From DASPXY01 sp038227745 (GTDB lineage Bacteria > Planctomycetota > Planctomycetia > Gemmatales > Gemmataceae), in NCBI GenBank assembly GCA_038227745.1, contig JBBRPS010000266.1, positions 1-11,914 of the forward strand: a stretch of DNA of 11,914 bases, written 5' to 3'. Below are positions 1 through 6,799 of the stretch, piece by piece (the first letter of the stretch is position 1; every line of letters begins with the position of its first letter). The position numbers and the translations under genes were made by a program. The notes under the pieces are model-generated. The model did no database searches, had not been told where the DNA came from, and was given only the letters and a program-made list of their open reading frames with translations.

Positions 1-89
1 CGCTCGGCGCCGCTTTCTTTGTCGAACAGCGCCTCGCCCTCGCGCAGAAAAGAAAGAGCGAAAGCGGCGCCGAGCGCCGCACTCCAAAG
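1..89. repeat. Intergenic inverted-repeat element, cut by the left window edge
   Basis: Bases 1-17 and 60-76 are perfect 17-bp inverted copies separated by 42 bases. Each arm carries the self-complementary core GGCGCC, and the inner flanks (CTTTCTTT near 13-20, AAAGAAAG near 49-56) can also pair. The block ends near 89 with GCCGCACTCC. It lies just downstream of the stop codon of the minus-strand 1184-aa gene, so it could act as a terminator or 3-prime end stabiliser. From memory, AAAGCGGCGC...GCGCCGCACTCC is a common intergenic repeat motif in planctomycete genomes. Base 1 already lies in an arm, so the true left boundary is outside the window. Confidence 0.6.
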
Positions 90-121
90 CGCGCCCCCGC
101 TACACTCGACCGCAAACCGCT

Positions 122-3100
122 CTAAACGACCACGCCGTCGCGCTGATCGCCGTCGAGGGCCGCGGCGGTCTCACGAGCCGCAGCCTGATGGCCGGCCGGC
201 AGGTGGTCCATCGCCATGATCGCCGTCGAGGACGGCGGCGCTCTCAGGGGACCGAGTGGCCCGAGCAGATTCAGTTCCACACCGCTGCTCACCAGCGGCG
301 GGTGCCCCTTGCCGCTCTGGTCCGCCTGCCAGCTCGTCACGACCTGCTCCCACGTCAGCGGCACCGCGGCGAACATCACGCGGCGCACGTCCAGCGGCGG
401 CCACTCCGGCACCGGCATCCCTAACCCGTTCGTCGCCGGCACCCGCCCCCGTTGGTCCACCAGGTTGTACCGGACCGCCGTGCCGTGCCGCCGGTCCAGC
501 CACACCAGCAAGCCGTTCTCCTGGATGTCGTAGGACACCGCGGCAGGAGGCAGGTTGGCCCGCACCTGCTCGCGCACCAGGTCCACCCCCGCCAGCTTGT
601 ACAGGCTCGCCAGCGCCGTGTTCAGGGCCTGCGTCTGCTCCGCGGTCAACTGCCCCAGCCAGCCGGGGTCGCGGACGTGGCTCACCAGCCAGCCGGCACA
701 CTCCTCGAACTCCAGCCATACCGTCCGCTCCGCGTGCCGGCCGTGGACCAGCTCCACGCTGATCCGGTTGCACCCCAGCGTCACCCGGCCGACCGACAGC
801 CCCTGCCCCTCCCAGCCCGCGCTCTGGTTGACCAGGTAGACCAGCTCGCGCGTCACGAACCGCTTGATCGCCTCCTCCACCTCCTCGAGGGCGCGGCGGT
901 AGGCGCGCGACCGCCGCCAGTTGCCCGTCACGCGTGCCCGCCGCTCCGCCTTGCGCAGCCGGGCGTACAGCTTCGGCACGGTGCCGGAGTGGAAGCCCGG
1001 CCGCAGCAGCCGCCGCACCGTCTCGCCGTGCGCGCCGACCGCCAGCGGCTTCAGGGCGGCCGACCGATTCGCCCGGTACAGGCTCCAGCTCTCCTTCATC
1101 TCCCAGAAAAGGAAGCCGAAGACGTCCGGCAGGTGGAACAGGATCAGCCAGCCGAGCACGAAGGCCGGCACGCGCAGGGCGGCCGGCCACCCCGCCAGGG
1201 CGCCGTTTAGCCAAGCCGGCAGGATCACCAGCGTGAGCGGGGCCATGAACTTGGCCGCCAGGTAGGAGACCGGCGCCTTGAGGGGGTTGTAGCCCGGCTC
1301 GATCAGCACGACGATGATGAACCGGGCCAGGTAGGCGATCGGGAACCAGAGCAGGCTGAGGACCGTGCGGACCACCAGCGACAGCCGCCCCTCGCCGCTG
1401 CGGAACCACAGCCACTCGTCCACGGCGAACAGGAACGCCTCGACCGCGTCGGTGATCTGCTTGAAGACGCGCGTCACCAGGTGGATCAGGCCCGGGATGA
1501 GGCCGCCGCGCAGCAGCTCGAAGGAGCGGTGCAGGGCCTGGTTGAGCCCCTCGTTGACCGCGTGCCCCATCCGCGAGTTGAGCATGAAGTGGACGGCGAG
1601 GAAGATGCCGATCCGCGCCAGCCAGGTGTTGAAGGGGTCGGGCCACCAGAACCAGAGTAGGAAGCAGATCACGAGCGGTTTGAAGGCGTACCAGTAGAAG
1701 AGCTGGAACGACCAGCTCGTGACGATGTAGCGCAGGGCGGGGATCTGAACGAGCTTCAACGGCCAATCGACCAGGACGGTGCGCGCGGCGCGGGACGCCT
1801 TGGCCAGTAACCGCCGGCACTTGCGCCGGAAGCCCGCGTGGTGCAGCAGGGCGAGCAGGAAGAGGCCGAGGAGCGCGATGCTCGGGAAGTAGACGTAGTC
1901 CGGGAGGCGGTAGTGCTGGTAGGCCGTCAGCCGGGCCGCGGCCGCCGCGGGGCCGCCCAGGGCCGTCTGCCCCGCGAGCGCTGCGACGGCGGCCGGGGTG
2001 GGCTGCAGGGCGGCGGCGAGGGGGCCGCTGATGAAGAACCCGAGCACCACGGTGAACATTTCCACCAGCATCCACGCCCCGCCGAACGGCAGCAGCAGGA
2101 AGCGCGTCAGTAGCCGGCCGGTCCAGGTGCCGAAGCTCAGGGCGGTCGTGCGCTCCAGCAGGCGCATGTAGATCTCGCTCGGGCGGTAGACGCCGTCCAG
2201 GAGGGTACTCAGGCGGCGGTCGAGGCGCAGCAGCGGGTCGCCGCGGATGAACTCCTGCGGGTCGGACAGGTCGTGGAGCTTGAGTTGGTTGCGCGAGATG
2301 GTGTCGCGCAGGTCGCCGTAGGTCAGGTAACCGCTCTCGATGATGCGGTCGATGATCTCCTCGATGATCTTGTTGTAGGCGGTGCGCTCCGGCGGGTTCT
2401 CCGGCCTCAAGCCGACGTCCTGCAGGGCGTGGGCCAACACGGGGCGGAAGCGCGCGCGCAGGCGCTCCTCGCAGCCCTCCAGGGCCGCCAGCAGCAGGCT
2501 GTTGAAGTGCTGGCGGTCGGCGTCGGACAGCCGGGCCATGGTCAGGCGCTGGGCGGCGGCGCGCAGGTGCTTGATGACCAGGACGTGGCGCTGGCTGGGC
2601 AGCGGCCGCTTGATCGGCTTGCGGCCCGCGGAGAGGGCCCACTCGACCAGGTCGAGGGCATAGATGTCGCGCTCGGAGTCGAGGCACGCCTTCTGCAGGT
2701 CGAAGAGCAGGGCGGCCTCGACGGGATAGGCGCCCTGGTCGGCCTTGTCGAGCAGGGCCGGCAGGTCCTTCGTCCACTCGGCGGCGTCCGCGTCGGACAG
2801 TTCCAGGGCGTCCTGCAGGCGGGCGGTGAGGCGCTGCAGGTACTGGATGGCTTCGGCGCGGGTGCCGAACGACAGGGCGCCGGGGGCGACGCGGGCGGCG
2901 CGCATGCGCAGGATGGCGGCGCGGACGATGTTGCCCGTCTTCGCGGCGCGCTCGGAGGCGTGGACGAGCTTCCAGTAAAACTCCTGGGACTCGTCGGGCC
3001 GGTCCTCGGTGCCGCGACGGGCGGTCGGATCGGGGGCGTCGGCCAGGCGCGTCTGGTGGCAGAGGGCCTCGGCATCGACGTCCTGGCCGAGGACGCGCTC

Positions 3101-3676
3101 GATGCGCTCGAAGTCGCGCGCCCCGGGGAAGTAGACCGGCAGTAGATCGGGGGCGAAGTAGCGCAGGTCGAAGTAGACGGCGGCGAACTCGATGTAGACG
3201 TTGCGCTCGTCGGCCTCGCGCAGGAGGTACTGGTCCTGAACGAGGACGGTGCGGATCTCCTCGAACTCGACCTGGCCGATCTGTTCGATGCGGTCGCGGA
3301 TGTCGGCGAGGGTGAGCCGGCCGTCGGCGTGGCGCTCCTCAAGGTGCAGGTGGATCTTCGCGTGGAAGAGGCGCTGCCAGTAGCGGCGGAGGAGAAAGTC
3401 GCGGTTCTCGGCGGCGAGGTCCTCGCCGGGCGGCCGGGCGATGAGGATGACGGTCGGCGGCAGGAGTTGGTCGGCCTCCAGCTCGAGCTCCTCCTGCTCG
3501 ACGTGGCGGAAGAGGACCTGGCGATCAACGACGCAGGACTGACGGTGCGGCACGGTCCAGAGGAGGTTGGGCAGGCGGTTGACTTCCTGGATGACCCGTT
3601 CGAGGACGCGCTGGGACACGAGGACGGCGGCCGGGTCCGCGGCGCGAAGGATCTTTTGCAGTTCGAGCAGTTTCAT
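122..3676 (-). CDS. Large multi-spanning membrane protein of unknown function (1184 aa)
   Basis: I do not recognise this family. The start ATG (3674-3676) has a good AGGAG Shine-Dalgarno six bases upstream, and the stop is TAG at 122-124. Residues 1-515 are soluble-looking, charged and mostly helical, with no signal peptide. Hydrophobic segments then follow near 523-551, 595-613, 648-678, 684-700, 768-795, 800-825 and 834-857, giving about seven or eight membrane helices. They include very Trp/Phe-rich stretches such as CFLLWFWWPD (671-680). Residues 905-945 are basic and may form a coiled coil (RKAERRARV, EEVEEAIKRF). Residues 945-1140 look like a soluble mixed alpha/beta domain. The tail (1140-1184) is low-complexity. 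No ATPase, protease or transporter motif is visible. It is probably an inner-membrane protein transcribed alone, since hairpins flank it on both sides. The open frame and start are solid; the function is unknown. Confidence 0.85.
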   Translation of the reverse strand: MKLLELQKILRAADPAAVLVSQRVLERVIQEVNRLPNLLWTVPHRQSCVVDRQVLFRHVEQEELELEADQLLPPTVILIARPPGEDLAAENRDFLLRRYWQRLFHAKIHLHLEERHADGRLTLADIRDRIEQIGQVEFEEIRTVLVQDQYLLREADERNVYIEFAAVYFDLRYFAPDLLPVYFPGARDFERIERVLGQDVDAEALCHQTRLADAPDPTARRGTEDRPDESQEFYWKLVHASERAAKTGNIVRAAILRMRAARVAPGALSFGTRAEAIQYLQRLTARLQDALELSDADAAEWTKDLPALLDKADQGAYPVEAALLFDLQKACLDSERDIYALDLVEWALSAGRKPIKRPLPSQRHVLVIKHLRAAAQRLTMARLSDADRQHFNSLLLAALEGCEERLRARFRPVLAHALQDVGLRPENPPERTAYNKIIEEIIDRIIESGYLTYGDLRDTISRNQLKLHDLSDPQEFIRGDPLLRLDRRLSTLLDGVYRPSEIYMRLLERTTALSFGTWTGRLLTRFLLLPFGGAWMLVEMFTVVLGFFISGPLAAALQPTPAAVAALAGQTALGGPAAAAARLTAYQHYRLPDYVYFPSIALLGLFLLALLHHAGFRRKCRRLLAKASRAARTVLVDWPLKLVQIPALRYIVTSWSFQLFYWYAFKPLVICFLLWFWWPDPFNTWLARIGIFLAVHFMLNSRMGHAVNEGLNQALHRSFELLRGGLIPGLIHLVTRVFKQITDAVEAFLFAVDEWLWFRSGEGRLSLVVRTVLSLLWFPIAYLARFIIVVLIEPGYNPLKAPVSYLAAKFMAPLTLVILPAWLNGALAGWPAALRVPAFVLGWLILFHLPDVFGFLFWEMKESWSLYRANRSAALKPLAVGAHGETVRRLLRPGFHSGTVPKLYARLRKAERRARVTGNWRRSRAYRRALEEVEEAIKRFVTRELVYLVNQSAGWEGQGLSVGRVTLGCNRISVELVHGRHAERTVWLEFEECAGWLVSHVRDPGWLGQLTAEQTQALNTALASLYKLAGVDLVREQVRANLPPAAVSYDIQENGLLVWLDRRHGTAVRYNLVDQRGRVPATNGLGMPVPEWPPLDVRRVMFAAVPLTWEQVVTSWQADQSGKGHPPLVSSGVELNLLGPLGPLRAPPSSTAIMAMDHLPAGHQAAARETAAALDGDQRDGVVV

Positions 3677-3716
3677 GCGGGCTCCTGTGGGGCGCCGCGG
3701 TGGGCGGGGCGCGTCG

Positions 3717-3755
3717 CCGGACTGCCATCACTGTACCGGGTGGCGGGCAGTCCGG
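3717..3755. repeat. 10-bp inverted repeat in the leader of the 1184-aa gene
   Basis: CCGGACTGCC at 3717-3726 is perfectly inverted at 3746-3755, with a 19-base loop. It lies 40 bases upstream of the ATG of the 1184-aa gene, in the 196-base spacer before it. The 9-mer CGGACTGCC occurs a third time at 3814-3822, inside the neighbouring terminator-like hairpin. It could be an operator or a leader hairpin. Confidence 0.4.
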
Positions 3756-3803
3756 ATACGGAAAACTAGCACAGTTTGCGGGCGCGTGCGGCGGCAATAG
3801 CAA

Positions 3804-3833
3804 AGGGCGAGTGCGGACTGCCGCACTCGCCCT
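3804..3833 (-). terminator. Probable terminator of the 162-aa secreted protein gene
   Basis: A perfect 13-bp stem (3804-3816 with 3821-3833) has a four-base loop. On the minus strand the stem is followed by a short T-rich run (CCCTTTGCTATT). It lies about 40 bases beyond the TGA of the 3873-4361 gene. It separates that gene from the downstream 1184-aa gene. Confidence 0.65.
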
Positions 3834-3872
3834 GGATACGCGCCGTGACAACCCGGCTCGCGGCCGGCCCGC

Positions 3873-4361
3873 TCAGTGCCGGTCCTCGTGGTGCTCCTCA
3901 ATGCGGTGCTTCAGGTTCGGCCCGTCGGTCGCGTAGGCGCCGACGCCGCCCTGGTAACGGCGGCCGTGCCACCAGTTCAGCATCACGCGGCGATGGAACC
4001 GCCAGCCGCTGTAGTCCCATCCCCACGTCCCCTCATCGGGGTGCGGCAGGTCGCCCTTGCGGCAGCACGGGTTGCCGCCGCCGACGTAGTAGCCGACGTA
4101 ATGCCCCGTGTCGGAGTGGACCGCCAGGCAGGACGTCTCCTGGGGCCAGCCGGCGCGGCAGTGGTCCCCCTCGGTGTGTTCGATCGGCGTGAGGATCGGC
4201 GGCTCGACGGCCACCGGTGTGACCACCGGCGCCTCGGGCACGAGAGGCGCCGCCGGGTCGACCGGGCGCGACACGATCGGCGCCTGCGCCGCGGCCGCGC
4301 CGAGCCACAGCCCGAGCGCCAGCCCCGGGCCGACGGCCGCGAGGAATAACTTGGAACGCAT
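3873..4361 (-). CDS. Small secreted Cys/Trp-rich protein, unknown function (162 aa)
   Basis: The start ATG (4359-4361) is chosen because GGAGGA sits six bases upstream and a clear signal peptide follows: MRSK, then a hydrophobic stretch, ending AAAAQA near residue 27. A longer in-frame start 30 codons upstream would run into the adjacent repeat and bury the signal peptide. The mature protein begins with a Pro/Val-rich linker (28-60). A compact domain (62-145) carries four cysteines (68, 78, 99, 100) and a Gly/Trp/Tyr-rich core with GYYVGGGNPCC (90-100) and DEGTWGWDYSGW (109-120). The tail is HRIEEHHEDRH. I recall similar small secreted proteins from planctomycetes but know no function. Paired cysteines suggest disulphides in the periplasm or outside the cell. 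The charged His-rich tail could bind metal, which is inference only. Confidence 0.8.
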   Translation of the reverse strand: MRSKLFLAAVGPGLALGLWLGAAAAQAPIVSRPVDPAAPLVPEAPVVTPVAVEPPILTPIEHTEGDHCRAGWPQETSCLAVHSDTGHYVGYYVGGGNPCCRKGDLPHPDEGTWGWDYSGWRFHRRVMLNWWHGRRYQGGVGAYATDGPNLKHRIEEHHEDRH

Positions 4362-4387
4362 TGGGGTCCTCCGGGAACAGGGGTCAG

Positions 4388-4472
4388 AAGGCAAAAGGCA
4401 GCAGGCAGCGGATAAGCCCACGGGCCGCGCCCCGTGGGGCCTCACCCCCACTGCCTGCTGCCTACTGCCTAC
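4388..4472. repeat. Nested inverted repeat built of GGCAGTA-type heptamers
   Basis: The outer arms 4388-4408 and 4451-4472 are inverted copies with about three mismatches, made of degenerate 7-base units (AGGCAGT/AGGCAGC). They enclose a perfect 8-bp hairpin, CCCACGGG (4417-4424) with CCCGTGGG (4431-4438). The element fills the gap between the 665-aa gene, whose TAA lies seven bases away, and the 162-aa gene. It would fold as a long hairpin in RNA. From memory, GGCAGTAGGCAGTAGGC tracts are dispersed intergenic repeats in planctomycetes. Confidence 0.6.
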
Positions 4473-4478
4473 TGCTCG

Positions 4479-6476
4479 TTAATCGAGCGGGTTACGGTCG
4501 AATTTCTGGTACGGCAGGCGCACGCCCTTGACGAACGCCTGGTCGGCGCGGATGTTCGCCGGCGAGGCGAAGCCGTTGATGCCGAACGACGTCACCACGT
4601 CGTCCTCATCGACGCCGTCGCCCGAGACGCCGAAGCCGCCCACGATCTGCTGCTGGCCGTTGACGTTCTTGTACACCCCCGAGCTGCCGGGGAAGAACAC
4701 GATGCCGCTCTGGTTGGCCAGGTTATTCGGGTCGTGGAAGTTCGTATTCGGGTTGAAGGCGTCGCGGCCGAGGATGCTCGTGAACGCCGACGCCGGCAGC
4801 GGCGCCCCCGTGTTCAGCCCCGTCCTCGGGTCGGTGCCGGGGTCGTTGAGGATCGAGAACGGTCCTGGCGGCTTGCCGTCGATCCCCTCCGGGAAGAACG
4901 GCAACGCCAGGTAGCGGAAGGTCCGGTTCGTCAGCGAGGTGCCCGGCGGCAGCAGCGTTGCGGGACCCGGCGGGCCGGTCGCGACCTGATCGACGGTGAC
5001 GATCTGGGCCGGGTCGTCGTAGTAGGCGACGTTGCGCGCCTTGGCCACCGCCACCTGGATCGAGAACACCGTCGCGTCCTGCATGCGGAACAGGCCGAGG
5101 ATCGCGCCGGTCGAGTCGGCCACCGCAAACACCATGCGCGTCCGCTCGCCGAGGGGCAGGCGGATCTGGGCGCGCGTCGTGTTCGCCGCGTTGATGCCCT
5201 GGTTGATGATCTGCTGCACCTCCGTGGCGCTGATGCCGACGCCAGCGTGCGGCGTCACCAGCCAGCCGTCCGGCGCCGTCATGCCGTCGAGGGTGTTGTT
5301 GGGGGGATTGGCGGCGGGCGTCACGCGCTGGTTCGGACCGCCGCTGTTGGGGTCCCCCAGGCCGACGCCGAAGCTCTGCGACGCATTGACGAGGTTCTCC
5401 GGCCCCTGCAGGCCGCCCGGGCCAATCGTGTCCAGGGTGACGCCGACCAGGTCGATGCGGCCGAAGGGGATGTCGAAGCCGGCCGGCGCCGCCACGCCGC
5501 CCAGGGCGCCGACCCGGTAGCCGGCACCGGAACTGCCCCCGGTCGCGGCGAAGGCGATGAACTCGGCCTGGAGCGCGAGGTCGGGCTTGGTCGGGTCGAA
5601 GTTGACATTGAGGCTGGAGTTCTCCTCGTCGGCGAAGCCGGTCTTGCCCGGGAAGAAGACGCCGATGCCGCCCACCAGGGTACCGTTCTTGAAGATCGGG
5701 ACGCCGCCCGGCAGGGTGCCGATGCCGCGCGGCTGCGCGTTCGGCTGGAGTCCCGTGATGGCGCCGTAGGACAGCGGCGGCGTGAGCGTCTTGCCGGCCG
5801 GGATGAACAGCGGATTTACGTTGAAGCGGGTGCCAAAGGGGAGCGGGGTGCCGTCGGCGGCCGTGAGGGTGTCGCGGTTGGTGCCCTCGATGCTGAACAG
5901 GTCCACCTGGGGAGTGAACGGGATGTTGGGCGGGAAGTGGCCGCCGAGCCCGATCGGGGCCACGAAGCCCGGGCCGCGCACGGTCGAGTTCGGGTCGGGG
6001 ATGCTCGGGTTGGATTCCACCTCGCGCTGCGTGATCGTGGTCTGGCTGATGAACCGAATGGTGCGCGACGTCAGCGGGGCGGTGTTGTTGGCGAAGAACG
6101 CGGCGGTGCGCGCCTCGGCCATCGCCCCGTCGATGGCGAACGTCAGCTTCGCGGGGTCGCCCCTGATCGCCGGATCGACGTTCCCCTCGACGCGGACGCC
6201 CAGCAGGTTGCCGCCCCGGTCCAGGATGGCCACGATGGCGTCATCGCGCTGGGTGGCGGCGGCCGCCCGCTGCAGCAGGGTGTTGACTTCGTCGGCCGTG
6301 ATGTTCGTCCCCGGGCCCGCGGGGATCCCGCCCACCGGCAGCAGCGGGGCCACGTCGCCGGCGATCAGGGCGGGCGTACGCCGGTCTTCCAGCATTTCGA
6401 GCGTGGGCTGATAGGTCGCCCGCGTGGGTGCCGCCTTCTTGCGGCCACCGCCCAGGAGTGAGAGGAACGGGTTCAT
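4479..6476 (-). CDS. Exported protein with two GlcG/HbpS-like domains and planctomycete LEDR motif (665 aa)
   Basis: The ATG (6474-6476) has GAGGA seven bases upstream. Residues 26-36 read LEMLEDRRTPA, a short motif that recurs near the N-terminus of large exported planctomycete proteins. No classical signal peptide is visible. Two tandem regions resemble the GlcG/HbpS fold. The first (about 57-315) has ITADEVNTLLQRA, AIVAILDRGGNLLG, AMAEARTAAFF and a late GGVPIFKNGTLVGGIGVFF. The second (about 414-640) repeats this order with ISATEVQQIINQ, VFAVADSTGAILGLFR, AVAKARNVAYY and GGFGVSGDGVDEDDVV. Both domains carry long insertions between the helix and the final Gly-rich strand, so each is well above the usual length of about 140 residues. 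HbpS binds haem and GlcG is linked to glycolate use, but I see no clear haem ligand. The ligand and location are therefore unknown. The fold call is fairly confident from the repeated signature. Confidence 0.8.
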   Translation of the reverse strand: MNPFLSLLGGGRKKAAPTRATYQPTLEMLEDRRTPALIAGDVAPLLPVGGIPAGPGTNITADEVNTLLQRAAAATQRDDAIVAILDRGGNLLGVRVEGNVDPAIRGDPAKLTFAIDGAMAEARTAAFFANNTAPLTSRTIRFISQTTITQREVESNPSIPDPNSTVRGPGFVAPIGLGGHFPPNIPFTPQVDLFSIEGTNRDTLTAADGTPLPFGTRFNVNPLFIPAGKTLTPPLSYGAITGLQPNAQPRGIGTLPGGVPIFKNGTLVGGIGVFFPGKTGFADEENSSLNVNFDPTKPDLALQAEFIAFAATGGSSGAGYRVGALGGVAAPAGFDIPFGRIDLVGVTLDTIGPGGLQGPENLVNASQSFGVGLGDPNSGGPNQRVTPAANPPNNTLDGMTAPDGWLVTPHAGVGISATEVQQIINQGINAANTTRAQIRLPLGERTRMVFAVADSTGAILGLFRMQDATVFSIQVAVAKARNVAYYDDPAQIVTVDQVATGPPGPATLLPPGTSLTNRTFRYLALPFFPEGIDGKPPGPFSILNDPGTDPRTGLNTGAPLPASAFTSILGRDAFNPNTNFHDPNNLANQSGIVFFPGSSGVYKNVNGQQQIVGGFGVSGDGVDEDDVVTSFGINGFASPANIRADQAFVKGVRLPYQKFDRNPLD

Positions 6477-6655
6477 GAGATAATCCTCGTGGGGATCTCC
6501 GCCGGGCCCTCGGGCCGGAGGGATCGACTGCCGCAGGCAGGGAAAGGCCGCGTCGGGTTTGTCTCCGCCCCGTGCGGGGCATGGGGCTTGGGGCCGTTTG
6601 CAGGCGGGTGCAGCGGTGGCGAGAGGCTGGGTTTACCCCGGCCATCTGGCCTGGA

Positions 6656-6676
6656 CGGCGGGGGCAAGCCCCGCCG
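6656..6676. repeat. 8-bp GC hairpin in the 6477-6799 spacer
   Basis: CGGCGGGG (6656-6663) pairs perfectly with CCCCGCCG (6669-6676) across a five-base loop. It is part of the 323-base non-coding gap upstream of the 665-aa gene. That gap otherwise holds the 38-bp inverted repeat near its right end and a GC-rich stretch with another short hairpin (GCCCCG/CGGGGC, 6567-6580). I see no credible gene or clear promoter in it. Confidence 0.4.
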
Positions 6677-6710
6677 CTCGCTCCACGCGCTCGCCAACCG
6701 CTCTAGTATC

Positions 6711-6795
6711 CCGACAGGCTCGACTTGTAGGGTGGGCACTGCCCACCGTGTAGCGACCGGTGGGCAGTGCCCACCCTACAAGTCGAGCCTGTCGG
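6711..6795. repeat. Perfect 38-bp inverted repeat (MITE- or REP-like)
   Basis: Arms 6711-6748 and 6758-6795 are exact inverted copies over 38 bp, with a nine-base loop. Each arm contains its own hairpin, GGTGGGCA-C-TGCCCACC (6731-6747 in the left arm), so single-stem and double-stem folds compete. The core GTAGGGTGGGCA...TGCCCACC resembles a repeat that I recall as widespread in cyanobacteria and planctomycetes. The stop codon of the BBP7 gene lies five bases away, so the element sits at that gene's 3-prime end and may terminate it. CTAGTA occurs on both sides (6703-6708 and 6800-6805), which could be a target duplication. Confidence 0.85.
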
Positions 6796-6799
6796 CCCA

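Noticed and set aside
171..2777. 868-aa open frame on the minus strand in another phase of the 1184-aa gene
   Set aside because: It is Pro/Arg/Gly-rich low-complexity translation inside a better frame that has an ATG, a Shine-Dalgarno and membrane helices.
2273..3145. 290-aa plus-strand frame opposite the 1184-aa gene
   Set aside because: It is a Gly/Val/Leu/Gln-rich antisense shadow with no start signal or motif.
4434..6461. 675-aa open frame on the plus strand opposite the GlcG/HbpS-type gene
   Set aside because: Its Arg/Gly/Asp/Val-rich composition is typical of an antisense frame in high-GC DNA. It has no family motif, and the opposite strand has a clear gene with a ribosome site.
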